Origin: Alphaproteobacteria bacterium
GTDB lineage: Bacteria; Pseudomonadota; Alphaproteobacteria; Caulobacterales; Maricaulaceae
DNA length: 64,000 nt
Assembly (NCBI GenBank): GCA_016124205.1
Contig: WGOD01000002.1
Location: 124,001-188,000, forward strand
Reading direction: 5' to 3'
Positions within the stretch are counted from its first letter, which is position 1. The number at the start of each line of letters is the position of its first letter. A program made the position numbers and the translations under genes. The notes beneath the pieces were generated by a model. The model ran no database searches. It worked only from the letters and a program-made list of their open reading frames with translations, and was not told the origin of the DNA. Shown piece after piece: positions 53,300 through 62,317 of the stretch.

Positions 53300-54150
53300 A
53301 CCGCGACCGGCGCGCGGATCGCCGGATGCGGGTCGTAGCCCTCGAGCGTCAGGTCCTCGTATTCGAAGCCGAACAGGTCGGTGCGCTCGGGGTTCAGATT
53401 TAGACGCGGCAGAGCGCGCGGGGTTCGCGACAGCTGTTCGCGGACCTGGTCCATGTGGTTCGTATAGATGTGTGCGTCGCCGAAAGTGTGGACGAAATCG
53501 CCCGGCTCCAGCCCCGTCACCTGCGCGACCATGCAGGTCAGGAGCGCATAGGAGGCGATGTTGAACGGCACACCGAGGAACATGTCCGCCGAGCGCTGAT
53601 AAAGCTGACAGGACAGCCGGCCCTTCGAGACGTTGAACTGGTAGAGGGTGTGGCAGGGCGGCAGCGCCATGTTCGGCACGTCCGCCGGGTTCCAGCCCGA
53701 CACGATCAGGCGGCGCGAGGACGGGTTGGTGCGGATCTGGTCGAGAATGCCGGAAAGCTGGTCGATCTCGGTGCCGTCCGGACCCTGCCAGCGGCGCCAC
53801 TGTTTTCCATAGACCGGGCCGAGGTCGCCGGTTTCGTCGGCCCATTCATCCCAGATCGTCACGCCGCGTTCCTGCAGCCAGCGGACATTGGTCTCGCCGC
53901 GCAGGAACCAGAGAAGCTCGATGGCGATCGACTTGAAGTGAACCTTCTTCGTCGTCAGGAGCGGGAAACCCTCCGACAGGTCGCAGCGCATCTGGCGGCC
54001 GAAGACCGACAGCGTGCCGACGCCGGTGCGGTCGTCCTGACGCTCACCGTTTTCGAGGATGTCCTCGAGGAGTTCGAGATAGGCCGCTTCGATCTGCGAT
54101 ACCGGCTGGTTCCGGTCCCAGCTTTCCGCGATCAGTGCTGCGTCGGCCAT
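53296..54150 (-). CDS. thyA: thymidylate synthase
   Basis: A 284-residue ThyA. The catalytic Cys is in [10 protein letters not shown], and the substrate-binding signature is [30 protein letters not shown] is at the N-terminus. It makes dTMP from dUMP with methylene-tetrahydrofolate. The start is ATG 54150; upstream in-frame codons are Arg/Pro-rich and not family-like. It begins the long minus-strand run thyA to the KARI-like gene. Confidence 0.96.
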   Translation of the reverse strand: MADAALIAESWDRNQPVSQIEAAYLELLEDILENGERQDDRTGVGTLSVFGRQMRCDLSEGFPLLTTKKVHFKSIAIELLWFLRGETNVRWLQERGVTIWDEWADETGDLGPVYGKQWRRWQGPDGTEIDQLSGILDQIRTNPSSRRLIVSGWNPADVPNMALPPCHTLYQFNVSKGRLSCQLYQRSADMFLGVPFNIASYALLTCMVAQVTGLEPGDFVHTFGDAHIYTNHMDQVREQLSRTPRALPRLNLNPERTDLFGFEYEDLTLEGYDPHPAIRAPVAV

Positions 54151-54371
54151 GGCGATCTCCCTTCGCTTTGCATCCTGACCGATTCGTTTCGTCGATGCTT
54201 TAACGCGGCGCGGACAATCCACAGGAGATTGCGGCAAAGCCGAGCCGCCACAGGCGCTGGCGGGTTCGTGGCGGGGTGCTGGCGTGTCACTGGCGTGCCC
54301 GCGGCGTGGCCGGACTGCGCGGTTTTTGGCCTTTGGACCGGGTCTGATTACAACCCGAGCCCAAGGAGACA

Positions 54372-54818
54372 ATGATGGCTTTCAAGACAGACGCGAAGAA
54401 GATCAAACGCTGGCGCGAAGAGCGGCACTGGTCGCAGGAACATCTCGCCGAACTGGCCGGCGTGGGCATCCGCACCGTGCAGCGGATCGAGAATGGCGAA
54501 CCGGCGTCCAAGGACACGCTGACGGCGCTCGCCGCAGCGTTCAATGTCGACGCGATGGCGCTGTGCATCGATCCGGAAGAGGAAGCCACGGCCCGCGTCC
54601 GCTCCAAGAACGAGAAGATACGGTCCGGCATTCTCCTCTCCTTCCTCGTCCACTTGGTCAGCTATGTGCTGGGCATGATCATTTTTACCGCGATCAACCT
54701 CAGCACCGGCGTCTTCGTGATGAAGTGGGCGATGATCTGGTGGACGGTGGGCCTCGCCGGTCATGCCGTGCCGGTCGCGCTGATCTTCCTGGTCACGCGG
54801 TTCCAGGAACAGGAATAG
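54372..54818 (+). CDS. XRE-type HTH regulator with two-helix membrane domain
   Basis: A 148-residue protein. An HTH of the Cro/CI type spans about residues 13-67 ([24 protein letters not shown]). The C-terminal part has two membrane helices, at about 78-100 and 115-140, in the 2TM-domain style. A membrane-anchored regulator is suggested, which may respond to an envelope or lipid signal. It is divergent from thyA, with a 221-base region between them that has no other gene. Confidence 0.82.
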   Translation: MMAFKTDAKKIKRWREERHWSQEHLAELAGVGIRTVQRIENGEPASKDTLTALAAAFNVDAMALCIDPEEEATARVRSKNEKIRSGILLSFLVHLVSYVLGMIIFTAINLSTGVFVMKWAMIWWTVGLAGHAVPVALIFLVTRFQEQE

Positions 54819-54952
54819 TGACGGGCAGGTGACGGAGCGCTGAAGCGCCGGCATGGGGCGCAGGCGGATTTCACGCCGAGTTGATCGGTTTTCGCTTGCG
54901 CCCCGCCCGGTTTCGGATAGCTTCCCAAGATCAGAACATTTGGGGAACATCA

Positions 54953-55327
54953 ATGCTTGGATATGTGACGGTCGGCACCAACGACCTTAAGCGCTCTGCG
55001 GAATTCTACGACAAGATCTGCGCCGAATTCGGCGTCGGCCGGATGATGGAGTTCGACACCTTCATCGCCTGGGGCAAGCCCGGCGGCGGCTGCGGCATCG
55101 CCGCGACGAAGCCCTTCGACGGCAATGCGGCTTCGGTCGGCAATGGCGTGATGTGCGCCTTCCAGGCCGAGTCCAAGGAACAGGTCGACAAGGTCTACGC
55201 CCTCGCGATCAGCCTTGGCGCGACCGATGAAGGCGCCGCCGGACCGCGCGGCGATGGCGGCTTCTATGCCGGCTATTTCCGCGATCCGGACGGCAACAAG
55301 CTGAACGTGTTCACGATGGGCGGATAA
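54953..55327 (+). CDS. VOC family (glyoxalase-like) protein
   Basis: A 124-residue single VOC domain if started at MLGYVTVG (ATG 54953); the upstream in-frame start is unlikely. It has V-T-V-G-T-N-D-L-K-R-S-A-E-F-Y, and the C-terminal metal-ligand strand F-R-D-P-D-G-N-K-L-N-V-F. It may be a glyoxalase-like or fosfomycin-resistance-like enzyme; substrate unknown. It stands alone. Confidence 0.85.
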   Translation: MLGYVTVGTNDLKRSAEFYDKICAEFGVGRMMEFDTFIAWGKPGGGCGIAATKPFDGNAASVGNGVMCAFQAESKEQVDKVYALAISLGATDEGAAGPRGDGGFYAGYFRDPDGNKLNVFTMGG

Positions 55328-55420
55328 CGCCCATCCCTCTGCTGCCGTTCGCGAAAGCGGACTCCGGCCCGAAACGGTGCTAGGAGGGTCGCCAAGCGAT
55401 CGGCAGCGAGGGGGAGTGTC

Positions 55421-57514
55421 ATGCATCGGTCCGTAGCAAGCGTCCTGACGGGTTTTCTGGTTCTGGGGCTGGCGGCCTGCGGTCAACAGCCCGCGTCCAG
55501 TTCCGAGCCCGCCGTTTCGGAAACTCCGTCTGCGGCGGCGGAAACCTCCGCGCCCGAGGCCAGCCAGTTCACGGTTCTGGTCGGCGGCGTCGAGATTGGC
55601 GGCATGACCGTCAACGTGACCGAAGACGGATATGCGGTTGATTTCGAATACCGGAACAATGGCCGTGGCCCGACGCTGGCCGAGGATATCGGTCTCGACG
55701 CGGCCGGCCTGCCGTCCCGCTGGACGATCGAGGGCGCGACGACGTTCGGCAATCACGTCGATGAAAGCTTCGAACTGATCGACAGCGAAGCCAGCTGGAC
55801 CGACTCCACCGGCAGCAACCAGGTCATCCCGGCGGAGCCCGCCTTCTACGTCCCGAACGACACCAGCCCCTACTGGCTGGCGATCGCGGCGCGCGCCCTG
55901 ATGGACGCAGAGAACGCAACCCTGCCCGCCCTGCCCGGCGGCAATCTGAACCTCACCGAGATCGACCGGGTGACCGTCTCCAATGGCGAAACCAGCCGGG
56001 ATGCGGTCGTCTATGCCCTGTCCGGCATCAGCCTCAATCCGACCTATTTCCTGATGGACGACCGCGCCTTCGTCGCGCTGATCACGCCGGGCTTCTCCGT
56101 CATCGAGGCCGGGTACGAGGGCGAGGACGAGCGCCTGCGCGGCCTGGCCGCGCAATATGGCGCCAGCCGCTTTGCCGACATCACCGCCCGCGTGGCGCAC
56201 ACCTATGACGGCGCGGTCCGGATCCGGAATGTGCGCGTGTTCGATCCGGCCACCGAAGCGCTCGGCGAGCCTGTCTCCGTGGTGTTCGAAGGCAATCGCA
56301 TCACGGCAATCGAGGCGGCGGATGCGGAAGCCGCAGCCGGGGAAACCGTCATCGACGGCGATGGGGGTTCGCTGATCCCCGGCCTGACCGACATGCACGC
56401 CCATCTCGGCGAACAGGGCGCGATCCTGAACATTGCGGCGGGCGTCACCAGCGTCCGCGACATGGGCAATAATGACGAAGTCCTGTCGGCCCTGATCGGG
56501 CGGATCGAGTCCGGCGAAATCGCCGGACCGCGCGTTACGCGCAGCGGCTTCATCGAAGGCCGCAGCCCCTTCAGCTCCAACAATGGCAGCCTCGTCGAGA
56601 CGGAAGAGCAGGCCGTTGCCGCCGTCGAAGCCTATGCCGAGACCGGCGAGTACTTCCAGATCAAGATCTACAACAGCATGAACCCGGCCTTCGTGCCGGC
56701 CATGATCGAGGCGGCACACGCCGCGGGCCTTCGCGTGGCCGGTCACGTTCCCGCTTTCACCAATGCCGACGCCATGATCGAGGCGGGGTATGACGAGCTG
56801 ACCCATATCAACCAGATCATGCTGGGCTGGGTGCTCGAGCCCGGTGAGGACACGCGCACGCTGCTTCGCCTGACCGCCCTGCGCCGGCTGCCCGCGCTCG
56901 ACCTGCAGAGCGCGCCGGTGCAATCGACGCTCGACGCGATGGCCGAACGCGGCGTCGCGCACGATCCGACGCTGGCCATTCACGAAGCGCTGCTGCTGTC
57001 ACGCAATGGCGAGCTGTCGCCCGGTACGGTCGACTATATCGACCACATGCCGGTCGATCAGCAGCGCAGCGCGCGCAGCGCCTGGGCCGATATCGCCACG
57101 CCGGAAGACGATGCGAACTATCGCGGCGCCTTCGACCAGATCATCGAAACCGCGCGGATGATGCATGATCGCGGCATCTTCCTCGTTCCCGGCACCGATA
57201 TGGGCGGGTCCTTCACCTATCACCGCGAACTGGAGCTCTATCAGCTGATCGGGATGACGCCGGGCGAGATCCTCGCCTGGGCCGGTCAGGGTATGGCCGA
57301 TTATCTGGGCCATGGCGACGAGCTGGGTTCGATCGAGCCGGGCAAGCTGGCCGACTTCTTCCTGGTGCCGGGCGACCCGACCGCGGACCTGCGCGAGATC
57401 AAGACGATCTCGATGGTGGTGGCCGACGGCCGGGTCTATTTCCCGACCGAGATCTATCCCGAATTCGGCATCACGCCCTTCACCGGCGTGCCGGAGGTGA
57501 CAACGGCGGAGTGA
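55421..57514 (+). CDS. lipoprotein amidohydrolase
   Basis: A 697-residue protein with a lipobox (L-A-A-C, Cys20), so it is membrane-anchored in the periplasm. Residues of about 40-260 are a beta-rich domain unlike amidohydrolases. The rest is a metal-dependent amidohydrolase (imidazolonepropionase-like): M-H-A-H-L-G gives the first His pair, G-H-V-P-A a further ligand, and T-D-M-G-G-S the late Asp. Likely to cleave a peptide-like or cyclic amide; the substrate is unknown. It converges on the small lipoprotein gene at 57536. Confidence 0.85.
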   Translation: MHRSVASVLTGFLVLGLAACGQQPASSSEPAVSETPSAAAETSAPEASQFTVLVGGVEIGGMTVNVTEDGYAVDFEYRNNGRGPTLAEDIGLDAAGLPSRWTIEGATTFGNHVDESFELIDSEASWTDSTGSNQVIPAEPAFYVPNDTSPYWLAIAARALMDAENATLPALPGGNLNLTEIDRVTVSNGETSRDAVVYALSGISLNPTYFLMDDRAFVALITPGFSVIEAGYEGEDERLRGLAAQYGASRFADITARVAHTYDGAVRIRNVRVFDPATEALGEPVSVVFEGNRITAIEAADAEAAAGETVIDGDGGSLIPGLTDMHAHLGEQGAILNIAAGVTSVRDMGNNDEVLSALIGRIESGEIAGPRVTRSGFIEGRSPFSSNNGSLVETEEQAVAAVEAYAETGEYFQIKIYNSMNPAFVPAMIEAAHAAGLRVAGHVPAFTNADAMIEAGYDELTHINQIMLGWVLEPGEDTRTLLRLTALRRLPALDLQSAPVQSTLDAMAERGVAHDPTLAIHEALLLSRNGELSPGTVDYIDHMPVDQQRSARSAWADIATPEDDANYRGAFDQIIETARMMHDRGIFLVPGTDMGGSFTYHRELELYQLIGMTPGEILAWAGQGMADYLGHGDELGSIEPGKLADFFLVPGDPTADLREIKTISMVVADGRVYFPTEIYPEFGITPFTGVPEVTTAE

Positions 57515-57535
57515 CGTCACGAACGCCGCGGGTGA

Positions 57536-57961
57536 TCACTCACCGCGTGCAGGTATTTCCTCGAATAGGAAGTGGACGTGCGGCGAGCACGCCATTTCCT
57601 GCTGCACGCAAACCGCATTGAACGCGGCGGTCAGCGTGACGCGCTGATTACCCGTCATACCGTCGTAAATGCCTGGGACAGCAGGACGGATCACCGAGAA
57701 AAGCGAACCGTCGAAGGTCTCCAGAGCACAGGCTTCCCAGCAAATAATGTAGCTCTCGCGAGGAATCTCCCGTTCGGGATCAATGTCGAGCGGATAGATC
57801 GAAAGTTCGACAATCGCTCCGTCATGGTTCTCAGGATCATCGAAAATCGCGTTCAAGACGTCGTTGTTTGCTAGTGTCGACGACGTCGACACGCAGCCGA
57901 CAAGGAACGGATTTGCACATAGAAAACAGATCAGGGCTCTTCTGAATTTATGCGTAGACAT
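57536..57961 (-). CDS. small lipoprotein of unknown function
   Basis: A 141-residue protein with a lipobox-like L-V-G-C (Cys23). The mature part is acidic with four Cys, including I-I-C-W-E-A-C. The codon usage is lower in GC than the neighbours, with many AAT/ATT-type codons, which may indicate weak selection or transfer. No family is recognised. It is followed upstream by a 143-base gap. Confidence 0.55.
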   Translation of the reverse strand: MSTHKFRRALICFLCANPFLVGCVSTSSTLANNDVLNAIFDDPENHDGAIVELSIYPLDIDPEREIPRESYIICWEACALETFDGSLFSVIRPAVPGIYDGMTGNQRVTLTAAFNAVCVQQEMACSPHVHFLFEEIPARGE

Positions 57962-58104
57962 CTTTGGTTGAACCTTGAGCGATGGTCGTCGCTCATCCCC
58001 GCCAGCGCGCAGACCAAGAGGCTACCCGAATTCTGAGATTTCCGGAAAGAATGCCGATAGATTCTCGTTTGATCCACTTCGAGCAGCCCGAGTAAACTCA
58101 GCAA

Positions 58105-59010
58105 ATGACCGGGGATCCATTACAAAGCTCAACTCAGGATGAGAGCTGCGCCAATTGCGACGCGCCCCTGTCGGGCGATTTTTGCGCGGCCTGCGGCCAG
58201 TCGCGCGAGGACATCAAGCGGCCGGCCCTGTCGCTGATCACCGATACACTCGACGGACTCCTGTCCTGGGACGGACGCATCCTGTCGACTTTCCGCGCCC
58301 TCTACACACGCCCCGGACGTGTCGCGCGAGACTATATGGACGGCAAGCGCCAAAGCTATACGCCGCCAATCCGGCTCTATCTGATCGTCAGCCTGATCTT
58401 CTTCGCGGCGATGACCGTGTCCGGCGTGCGCATCGTCGGGGTGGACATCATCACCGACGCCGAAGGCGACACCAGGGTGATGGCAACCCTGTTCCAGCCT
58501 CCCCGTGAAGGAGAACCGGTCAGACTGGACGCGGAGGAACAGGTGGCCGTGCTGGCCTCGGCGATTGACCAGGGCGTGGAGCAGCGCTGGCAGGACCTCG
58601 CGGCGCGCGCCATGCAAAACCCGGATAGTGTCGAGCAACAGGCCTCAGCGGCAGCAAGTCAGGCGCTGATCCTGATGGTGATCGTATTCGCCCTGCTCTC
58701 GGCGATCCTTCATCCGAGGCGGCGGCTGATCGAACACATCATATACGCCTTCTATTTCCATGCCGCCCTTCTGATTCCGATGGCGATACTGATTGTCGCC
58801 GCGGTATATGCCGCGCTGCCACTCCCGGTCGGGATCGCCCTGCTCGCACTGTCGGTGCTGTCGATGAACGGGGCGGTGGCCCTGTTCGATCGCGGCTTTT
58901 ACGGATCGAGTTGGGTTGGCGCGACTGTGCGGTCGATATTGATCTGCATGGGCTACGCGACGAGTGCGGTATTTGTGTCCCTCGGGCTGATCATCGTCGC
59001 AGCCTTGTGA
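58105..59010 (+). CDS. DUF3667 zinc-ribbon membrane protein
   Basis: A 301-residue protein. Its N-terminal zinc ribbon is C-x-x-C (CANC) and C-x-x-C (CAAC), with G-Q-S after it, the DUF3667 signature. Residues of about 85-110 and several C-terminal stretches (five helices in all) are membrane-spanning, with a soluble stretch between. DUF3667 proteins are of unknown function. It is transcribed toward ssrA and ends 44 bases before the likely ssrA -10. Confidence 0.85.
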   Translation: MTGDPLQSSTQDESCANCDAPLSGDFCAACGQSREDIKRPALSLITDTLDGLLSWDGRILSTFRALYTRPGRVARDYMDGKRQSYTPPIRLYLIVSLIFFAAMTVSGVRIVGVDIITDAEGDTRVMATLFQPPREGEPVRLDAEEQVAVLASAIDQGVEQRWQDLAARAMQNPDSVEQQASAAASQALILMVIVFALLSAILHPRRRLIEHIIYAFYFHAALLIPMAILIVAAVYAALPLPVGIALLALSVLSMNGAVALFDRGFYGSSWVGATVRSILICMGYATSAVFVSLGLIIVAAL

Positions 59011-59053
59011 GCGCCGCACCGCGCAGGTCACTTTAAATCAACGCTCCGGACCC

Positions 59054-59059
59054 TTATAT
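59054..59059 (+). promoter_or_regulatory. probable -10 element of ssrA
   Basis: TTATAT lies about 10 bases upstream of the likely 5' end of the tmRNA acceptor piece. The -35 region is weak (CTTTAA-like at 59031-59036). The element is in the correct place for a constitutive promoter. Confidence 0.45.
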
Positions 59060-59068
59060 TCGTCGTGC

Positions 59069-59390
59069 TGGCTTGCCAGCTATGACGATAAACGCGCGTG
59101 TAATAACCGGACTGGACCCGGGTGCAATTCCCGGCGGCTCCACCAATTTCCCCGGCGATCATTCCCGCCGGACCCACGGGGCCGATCAGGATCGACAGAC
59201 GGCTAAAGACGTGGCTTTCGTCCGCATGGGTACCGTTAAATGCCCATTATTGTAGTTGCGAATGACAACTATGCTGAAGAGGTCGCTCTCGCTGCGTAAT
59301 GCGGCGCGATGACTTCGCTTTAAGTCCTCGGTTCTAGCAAACCGCAGGCGGGGTTCGGCGGGCGCCTGGCAACAGAAGCCCGCCACTTTA
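59069..59390 (+). ncRNA. ssrA: tmRNA, circularly permuted two-piece form
   Basis: The acceptor piece comes first (about 59069-59145) and ends in the T-arm CCGGG / CCCGG with loop TGCAATT and GGCTCCACCA. After a short spacer, the coding piece begins at 59178 with GGGGCC, which pairs with GGCTCC of the acceptor 3' end, keeping the G3-U70 wobble that marks tmRNA for alanyl-tRNA synthetase. The tag frame starts at the GCG resume codon 59258 and ends at TAA 59297-59299, giving ANDNYAEEVALAA after the charged Ala. This two-piece order is known in alphaproteobacteria. Piece ends are approximate. Confidence 0.95.
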
Positions 59391-59394
59391 TTTT
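59357..59394 (+). terminator. ssrA 3' hairpin and U tract
   Basis: GGCGGGC (59357-59363) pairs with GCCCGCC (59378-59384) and is followed by ACTTTATTTT to 59394. It probably ends ssrA transcription and directly abuts the stop of the convergent P450 gene. Confidence 0.65.
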
Positions 59395-60747
59395 CTAGTC
59401 CCGCTTCACGAATTCCAGCCGCAGGCCGTCCTTGGGCCTGAGCGTGATCGTCATCACCGGCTCGGGCACGTCACCCGCATCGCGCACCTCCAGCTCCGAC
59501 ACCACCCGCGCCAGAACCAGAATCGCCTCGTTCAGTGCGAAGGCGTTGCCGATGCAGGCCCGCGGCCCGCCGCCGAAGGGGCGGAACACCCACGGGTCGC
59601 TCGGCCGCCGGCCCGGCGCAAAGCGGTCCGGGTCGAAACCATCGGGATTGTCCCAATAGCGATGGTGGCGATGCAGGGCATAGAAGGCCGCTATGGCCAG
59701 ATCCCCCTTGCCCGTCTCGCGCTCGGCGATCCGGCTGGGGCGGATCGCCCGCCGGCTGAGCATCGGTGCAGGCGGGTAGAGGCGCAGCGTTTCCTCAACC
59801 ACCTGACGCGTGAAGGACAGGTGCGCCAGCCGCGCCGCCGGGTCTGCCTCCACGGCCATGGCCGCCCGCGTCTCATCGGCCACGCGAGCCTGAACCGTGG
59901 GGTATTTCGACAAGAGGTAGAGCGCCCAGGCCAGCGTGATCGCCGTCGTCTCATGCCCGGCAACGACAAGGCTCAACAGGTTGTCGCGCACATCCCGGTC
60001 ACTCATCGACGTGTCCGCCATCAAGAGGCTGGTCATGTCGTCTTCAAGGCCCAGTTCCCGGCGCCTGGCGATCTGCGCCTCGACGGCGCGGCGCAGCGTG
60101 GTCATCGCACCGAAGGCGGTTGGTCCCATTGGACGGGCGACCCATTCGGGCAGCGGGAAGAGATCAGAGAAGCGCACCTCACCGATCGAGCCGATCACCA
60201 CATCGATCGCAGCGCGCACAGCCGCGCGGTCGAAGTCCGGGCCGGGATCGGGAAACAGTGCCGCCTCGATGACCGACAGGGTCGCGACGTTCAGCGGCCC
60301 GGACACGTCGAGCGGCCCACTCGCCGCCGCGAAGGTCTCGACGAGCCCGTGCCCGGCCCGGTCCATCGCACCAGAGAGTGCCAGAATGCGTGCCTTCATG
60401 AAGGCGGGGGTCATCGCCTTGCGCTGGCGTTTCCAGCTGTCGCCATGGGCGGTCAGGATCGCGTCACCGAGCGCGGACCGCAGGATGCGCTGCGTCACCG
60501 GGGATTTCCGCCAGGCCTCGACATCGTCGAGCATGATGGCCTTGATCTCTTCCGGACCGGACAGGGTGTGGATCGTTACACCGAGAAACGGACCGGAGAC
60601 GCGCGTCAATTCGAAATTCACATGCGCCAGCGATTCCACCGGGTTGCGGCGCATCACTTTCGCCAAAGGGATCAGCCCCATCGGCCCGGACTGGCGCGCC
60701 GGCATGGGCGGAATGAAGTCGACTTTTGCGTGTGTCGTGTCGGTCAT
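59395..60747 (-). CDS. cytochrome P450
   Basis: A 450-residue soluble P450 (no N-terminal membrane anchor). The I-helix A-G-H-E-T-T-A, K-helix E-E-T-L-R and haem-binding F-G-G-G-P-R-A-C-I-G-N are all present; the Cys in the last motif is the haem ligand. It most resembles the CYP class of fatty acid, steroid or terpene hydroxylases. No ferredoxin or reductase gene is adjacent, so partners are elsewhere. It lies between ssrA and sspB, on the opposite strand to both. Confidence 0.93.
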   Translation of the reverse strand: MTDTTHAKVDFIPPMPARQSGPMGLIPLAKVMRRNPVESLAHVNFELTRVSGPFLGVTIHTLSGPEEIKAIMLDDVEAWRKSPVTQRILRSALGDAILTAHGDSWKRQRKAMTPAFMKARILALSGAMDRAGHGLVETFAAASGPLDVSGPLNVATLSVIEAALFPDPGPDFDRAAVRAAIDVVIGSIGEVRFSDLFPLPEWVARPMGPTAFGAMTTLRRAVEAQIARRRELGLEDDMTSLLMADTSMSDRDVRDNLLSLVVAGHETTAITLAWALYLLSKYPTVQARVADETRAAMAVEADPAARLAHLSFTRQVVEETLRLYPPAPMLSRRAIRPSRIAERETGKGDLAIAAFYALHRHHRYWDNPDGFDPDRFAPGRRPSDPWVFRPFGGGPRACIGNAFALNEAILVLARVVSELEVRDAGDVPEPVMTITLRPKDGLRLEFVKRD

Positions 60748-60830
60748 TCGATCAAATGTTACAGTGGTACGGCCAAAAGCAGTGGGGAAAGCGTGAATTC
60801 GTTGACCCGTTCCGGGGAGAGACTAGGCTG

Positions 60831-61361
60831 ATGGAAGCCGAGGTCACGGGGGGTGTACACGTGGCGAAAGACCTCATGCGCTATGATCTACTCGCGCAGG
60901 AAGCGCTGCGCGGCGTGATCAGACAGGCGCTATTGCGAGCCGGTGGTCCGGGGGGACTGCCGGGTGCGCATCATTTCTATATCACCTTCAAGACGACCGC
61001 GCCGGGCGTCGACCTCGATCCGTCCCTGCTCGAACGCTACCCGGAAGAGATGACGATCGTTCTGGAACACCAGTTCTGGGATCTCAATCCGGCCGAGGAA
61101 TTCTTCGAGGTCACGCTGAAGTTCAACAAGGTGCCGAAATACATGAAGGTGCCTTACTCCGCCGTGCACCGCTTCCACGACCCGTCCGTCGGCTTCCACC
61201 TTCAGTTCGAGCCGATCGAGGGCGAAGAGGAAGCCGCCGGCGAGCCGGCCGACGCGGCCCCGGCCGCCGAACCGGTCGAGCTGAAGCCGGCCAAGGCCAA
61301 ATCCAACGGCAATGGCGAGACAGCCGAAGTCGTCAGCCTCGACAGCTTCCGCAAGAAATGA
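60831..61361 (+). CDS. sspB: SspB, ClpXP adaptor for ssrA-tagged proteins (alpha type)
   Basis: A 176-residue protein by the ATG at 60831. A GTG at 60861, with GGGGGG 7 bases upstream, gives a start (MAKDLMRYD) that fits the family better; both are possible. The family core is seen: D-L-M-R-Y-D-L-L-A-Q-E-A-L, L-P-G-A-H-H-F-Y-I-T-F-K-T and M-T-I-V-L-E-H-Q-F-W-D-L. The acidic/Ala-Pro tail ends in V-V-S-L-D-S-F-R-K-K, the ClpX-binding C-terminal tail. It delivers ssrA-tagged proteins to ClpXP, and the ssrA gene lies about 1.5 kb away. Confidence 0.93.
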   Translation: MEAEVTGGVHVAKDLMRYDLLAQEALRGVIRQALLRAGGPGGLPGAHHFYITFKTTAPGVDLDPSLLERYPEEMTIVLEHQFWDLNPAEEFFEVTLKFNKVPKYMKVPYSAVHRFHDPSVGFHLQFEPIEGEEEAAGEPADAAPAAEPVELKPAKAKSNGNGETAEVVSLDSFRKK

Positions 61362-61840
61362 GCTTCCCGAAGCCGCCGTGGGACGAGGCGCAGATCCGCG
61401 CTTTCTTCGCACGGGACGATCTTGCGCCCGGCCATACGGCGATGCTCGGCTTTGCCTTCGTCGATCTGTCGATGGACGAGATGTGGTTCGAGTGCCGTTT
61501 CAATCCCGGCAAGGATTTGTGCAGCCCGTGGGGCGCGGTTCAGGGCGGCTATGTGACCGCCATGCTGGACGAGGCGATGTCGATCTCCGCGATCATGACG
61601 ACCGGGTTCGACGGCGTTGTACCGACGCTGGAAATGAAGACGAGCTTCCTTGCCCCCGTCATGCCCGGCCCGGTGCGGGCGCGCGGCCAGGTTCTGAAGC
61701 GTGGCAAGCGGATCTTCTATACCGAAGGCCGGCTCTATGCGCCGGATGGCAGCGTGACCACGCACGCCACGGCGACCTGCACGCATCGCCCGCATGCCCA
61801 GGTCAAGGAAGACAAGGCGCGGCGCGAATCCGGCGGCTAG
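61358..61840 (+). CDS. PaaI-family hot-dog thioesterase
   Basis: A 160-residue hot-dog protein. The motif G-A-V-Q-G-G-Y-V-T-A-M-L-D-E-A holds the catalytic Asp/Glu and Gly. P-T-L-E-M-K-T-S-F-L is typical of PaaI-like acyl-CoA thioesterases. It is coupled to sspB by ATGA, but a functional link to proteolysis is not evident. The stop shares a CTAG with the convergent RusA gene. Confidence 0.88.
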   Translation: MSFPKPPWDEAQIRAFFARDDLAPGHTAMLGFAFVDLSMDEMWFECRFNPGKDLCSPWGAVQGGYVTAMLDEAMSISAIMTTGFDGVVPTLEMKTSFLAPVMPGPVRARGQVLKRGKRIFYTEGRLYAPDGSVTTHATATCTHRPHAQVKEDKARRESGG

Positions 61841-62232
61841 GCCGCTTCGAAGTCCGGTTCGTTCTGCGGCATCGGCCGGGCCTTTACCCGCACGCGCGGG
61901 CGTTCACCTTCGACCTTTTCGACCAGCAGGCGCTCGACCTGGCTGTCGTCGTGGAAGACGACGCCCGTGAGCGCGTCGAGCACGGCCTTGGCGACATTGT
62001 CGACGTCGTGAACGGGCGAGTTCGGCGTGCGCTCGATGATGATGGTGACCTCATACGGCCCCCATTTCGGGCGGGCGCGCTTGAACTCGGTGCGGAAGAA
62101 TTCCCCGATCAGCACCTTGAAGCGCCGCGTCTGCGACGTCAGGGCGTCAACCCGCAGGTGGAGACTGTCGCCTGCCATGGCTGCCTGAACCTTCCCTCTT
62201 CCGGTCCATTGAAGGGTGGCGTCTTGATCCAT
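61837..62232 (-). CDS. RusA-family Holliday junction resolvase-like protein
   Basis: A 131-residue protein (an internal ATG at 62178 would give 113). The RusA signature is at about residues 70-103: [18 protein letters not shown] and D-D-S-Q-V-E-R-L, with the Asp residues that bind catalytic Mg2+. RusA is usually phage-borne and resolves four-way junctions; here no phage gene is near. It stands alone on the minus strand, divergent from fumC. Nuclease activity is inferred from the motif. Confidence 0.82.
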   Translation of the reverse strand: MDQDATLQWTGRGKVQAAMAGDSLHLRVDALTSQTRRFKVLIGEFFRTEFKRARPKWGPYEVTIIIERTPNSPVHDVDNVAKAVLDALTGVVFHDDSQVERLLVEKVEGERPRVRVKARPMPQNEPDFEAA

Positions 62233-62317
62233 GCCGCCCCGGTGCTACACGTCCGTTCGAATCGTTCGTGGCCCCATGTTCCGCGAACCGTCCCGGCCCC
62301 GCAAGGAGACTCGCCCG

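Noticed and set aside
54950-56983. 677-codon open frame antisense to the amidohydrolase and VOC genes
   Set aside because: Spans two real genes on the opposite strand, each with recognisable motifs, and shows shadow composition.
61837-62232. Prophage remnant suggested by the RusA-type gene
   Set aside because: No integrase, capsid, tail, lysis gene or attachment-like repeat is nearby; neighbours are housekeeping genes.
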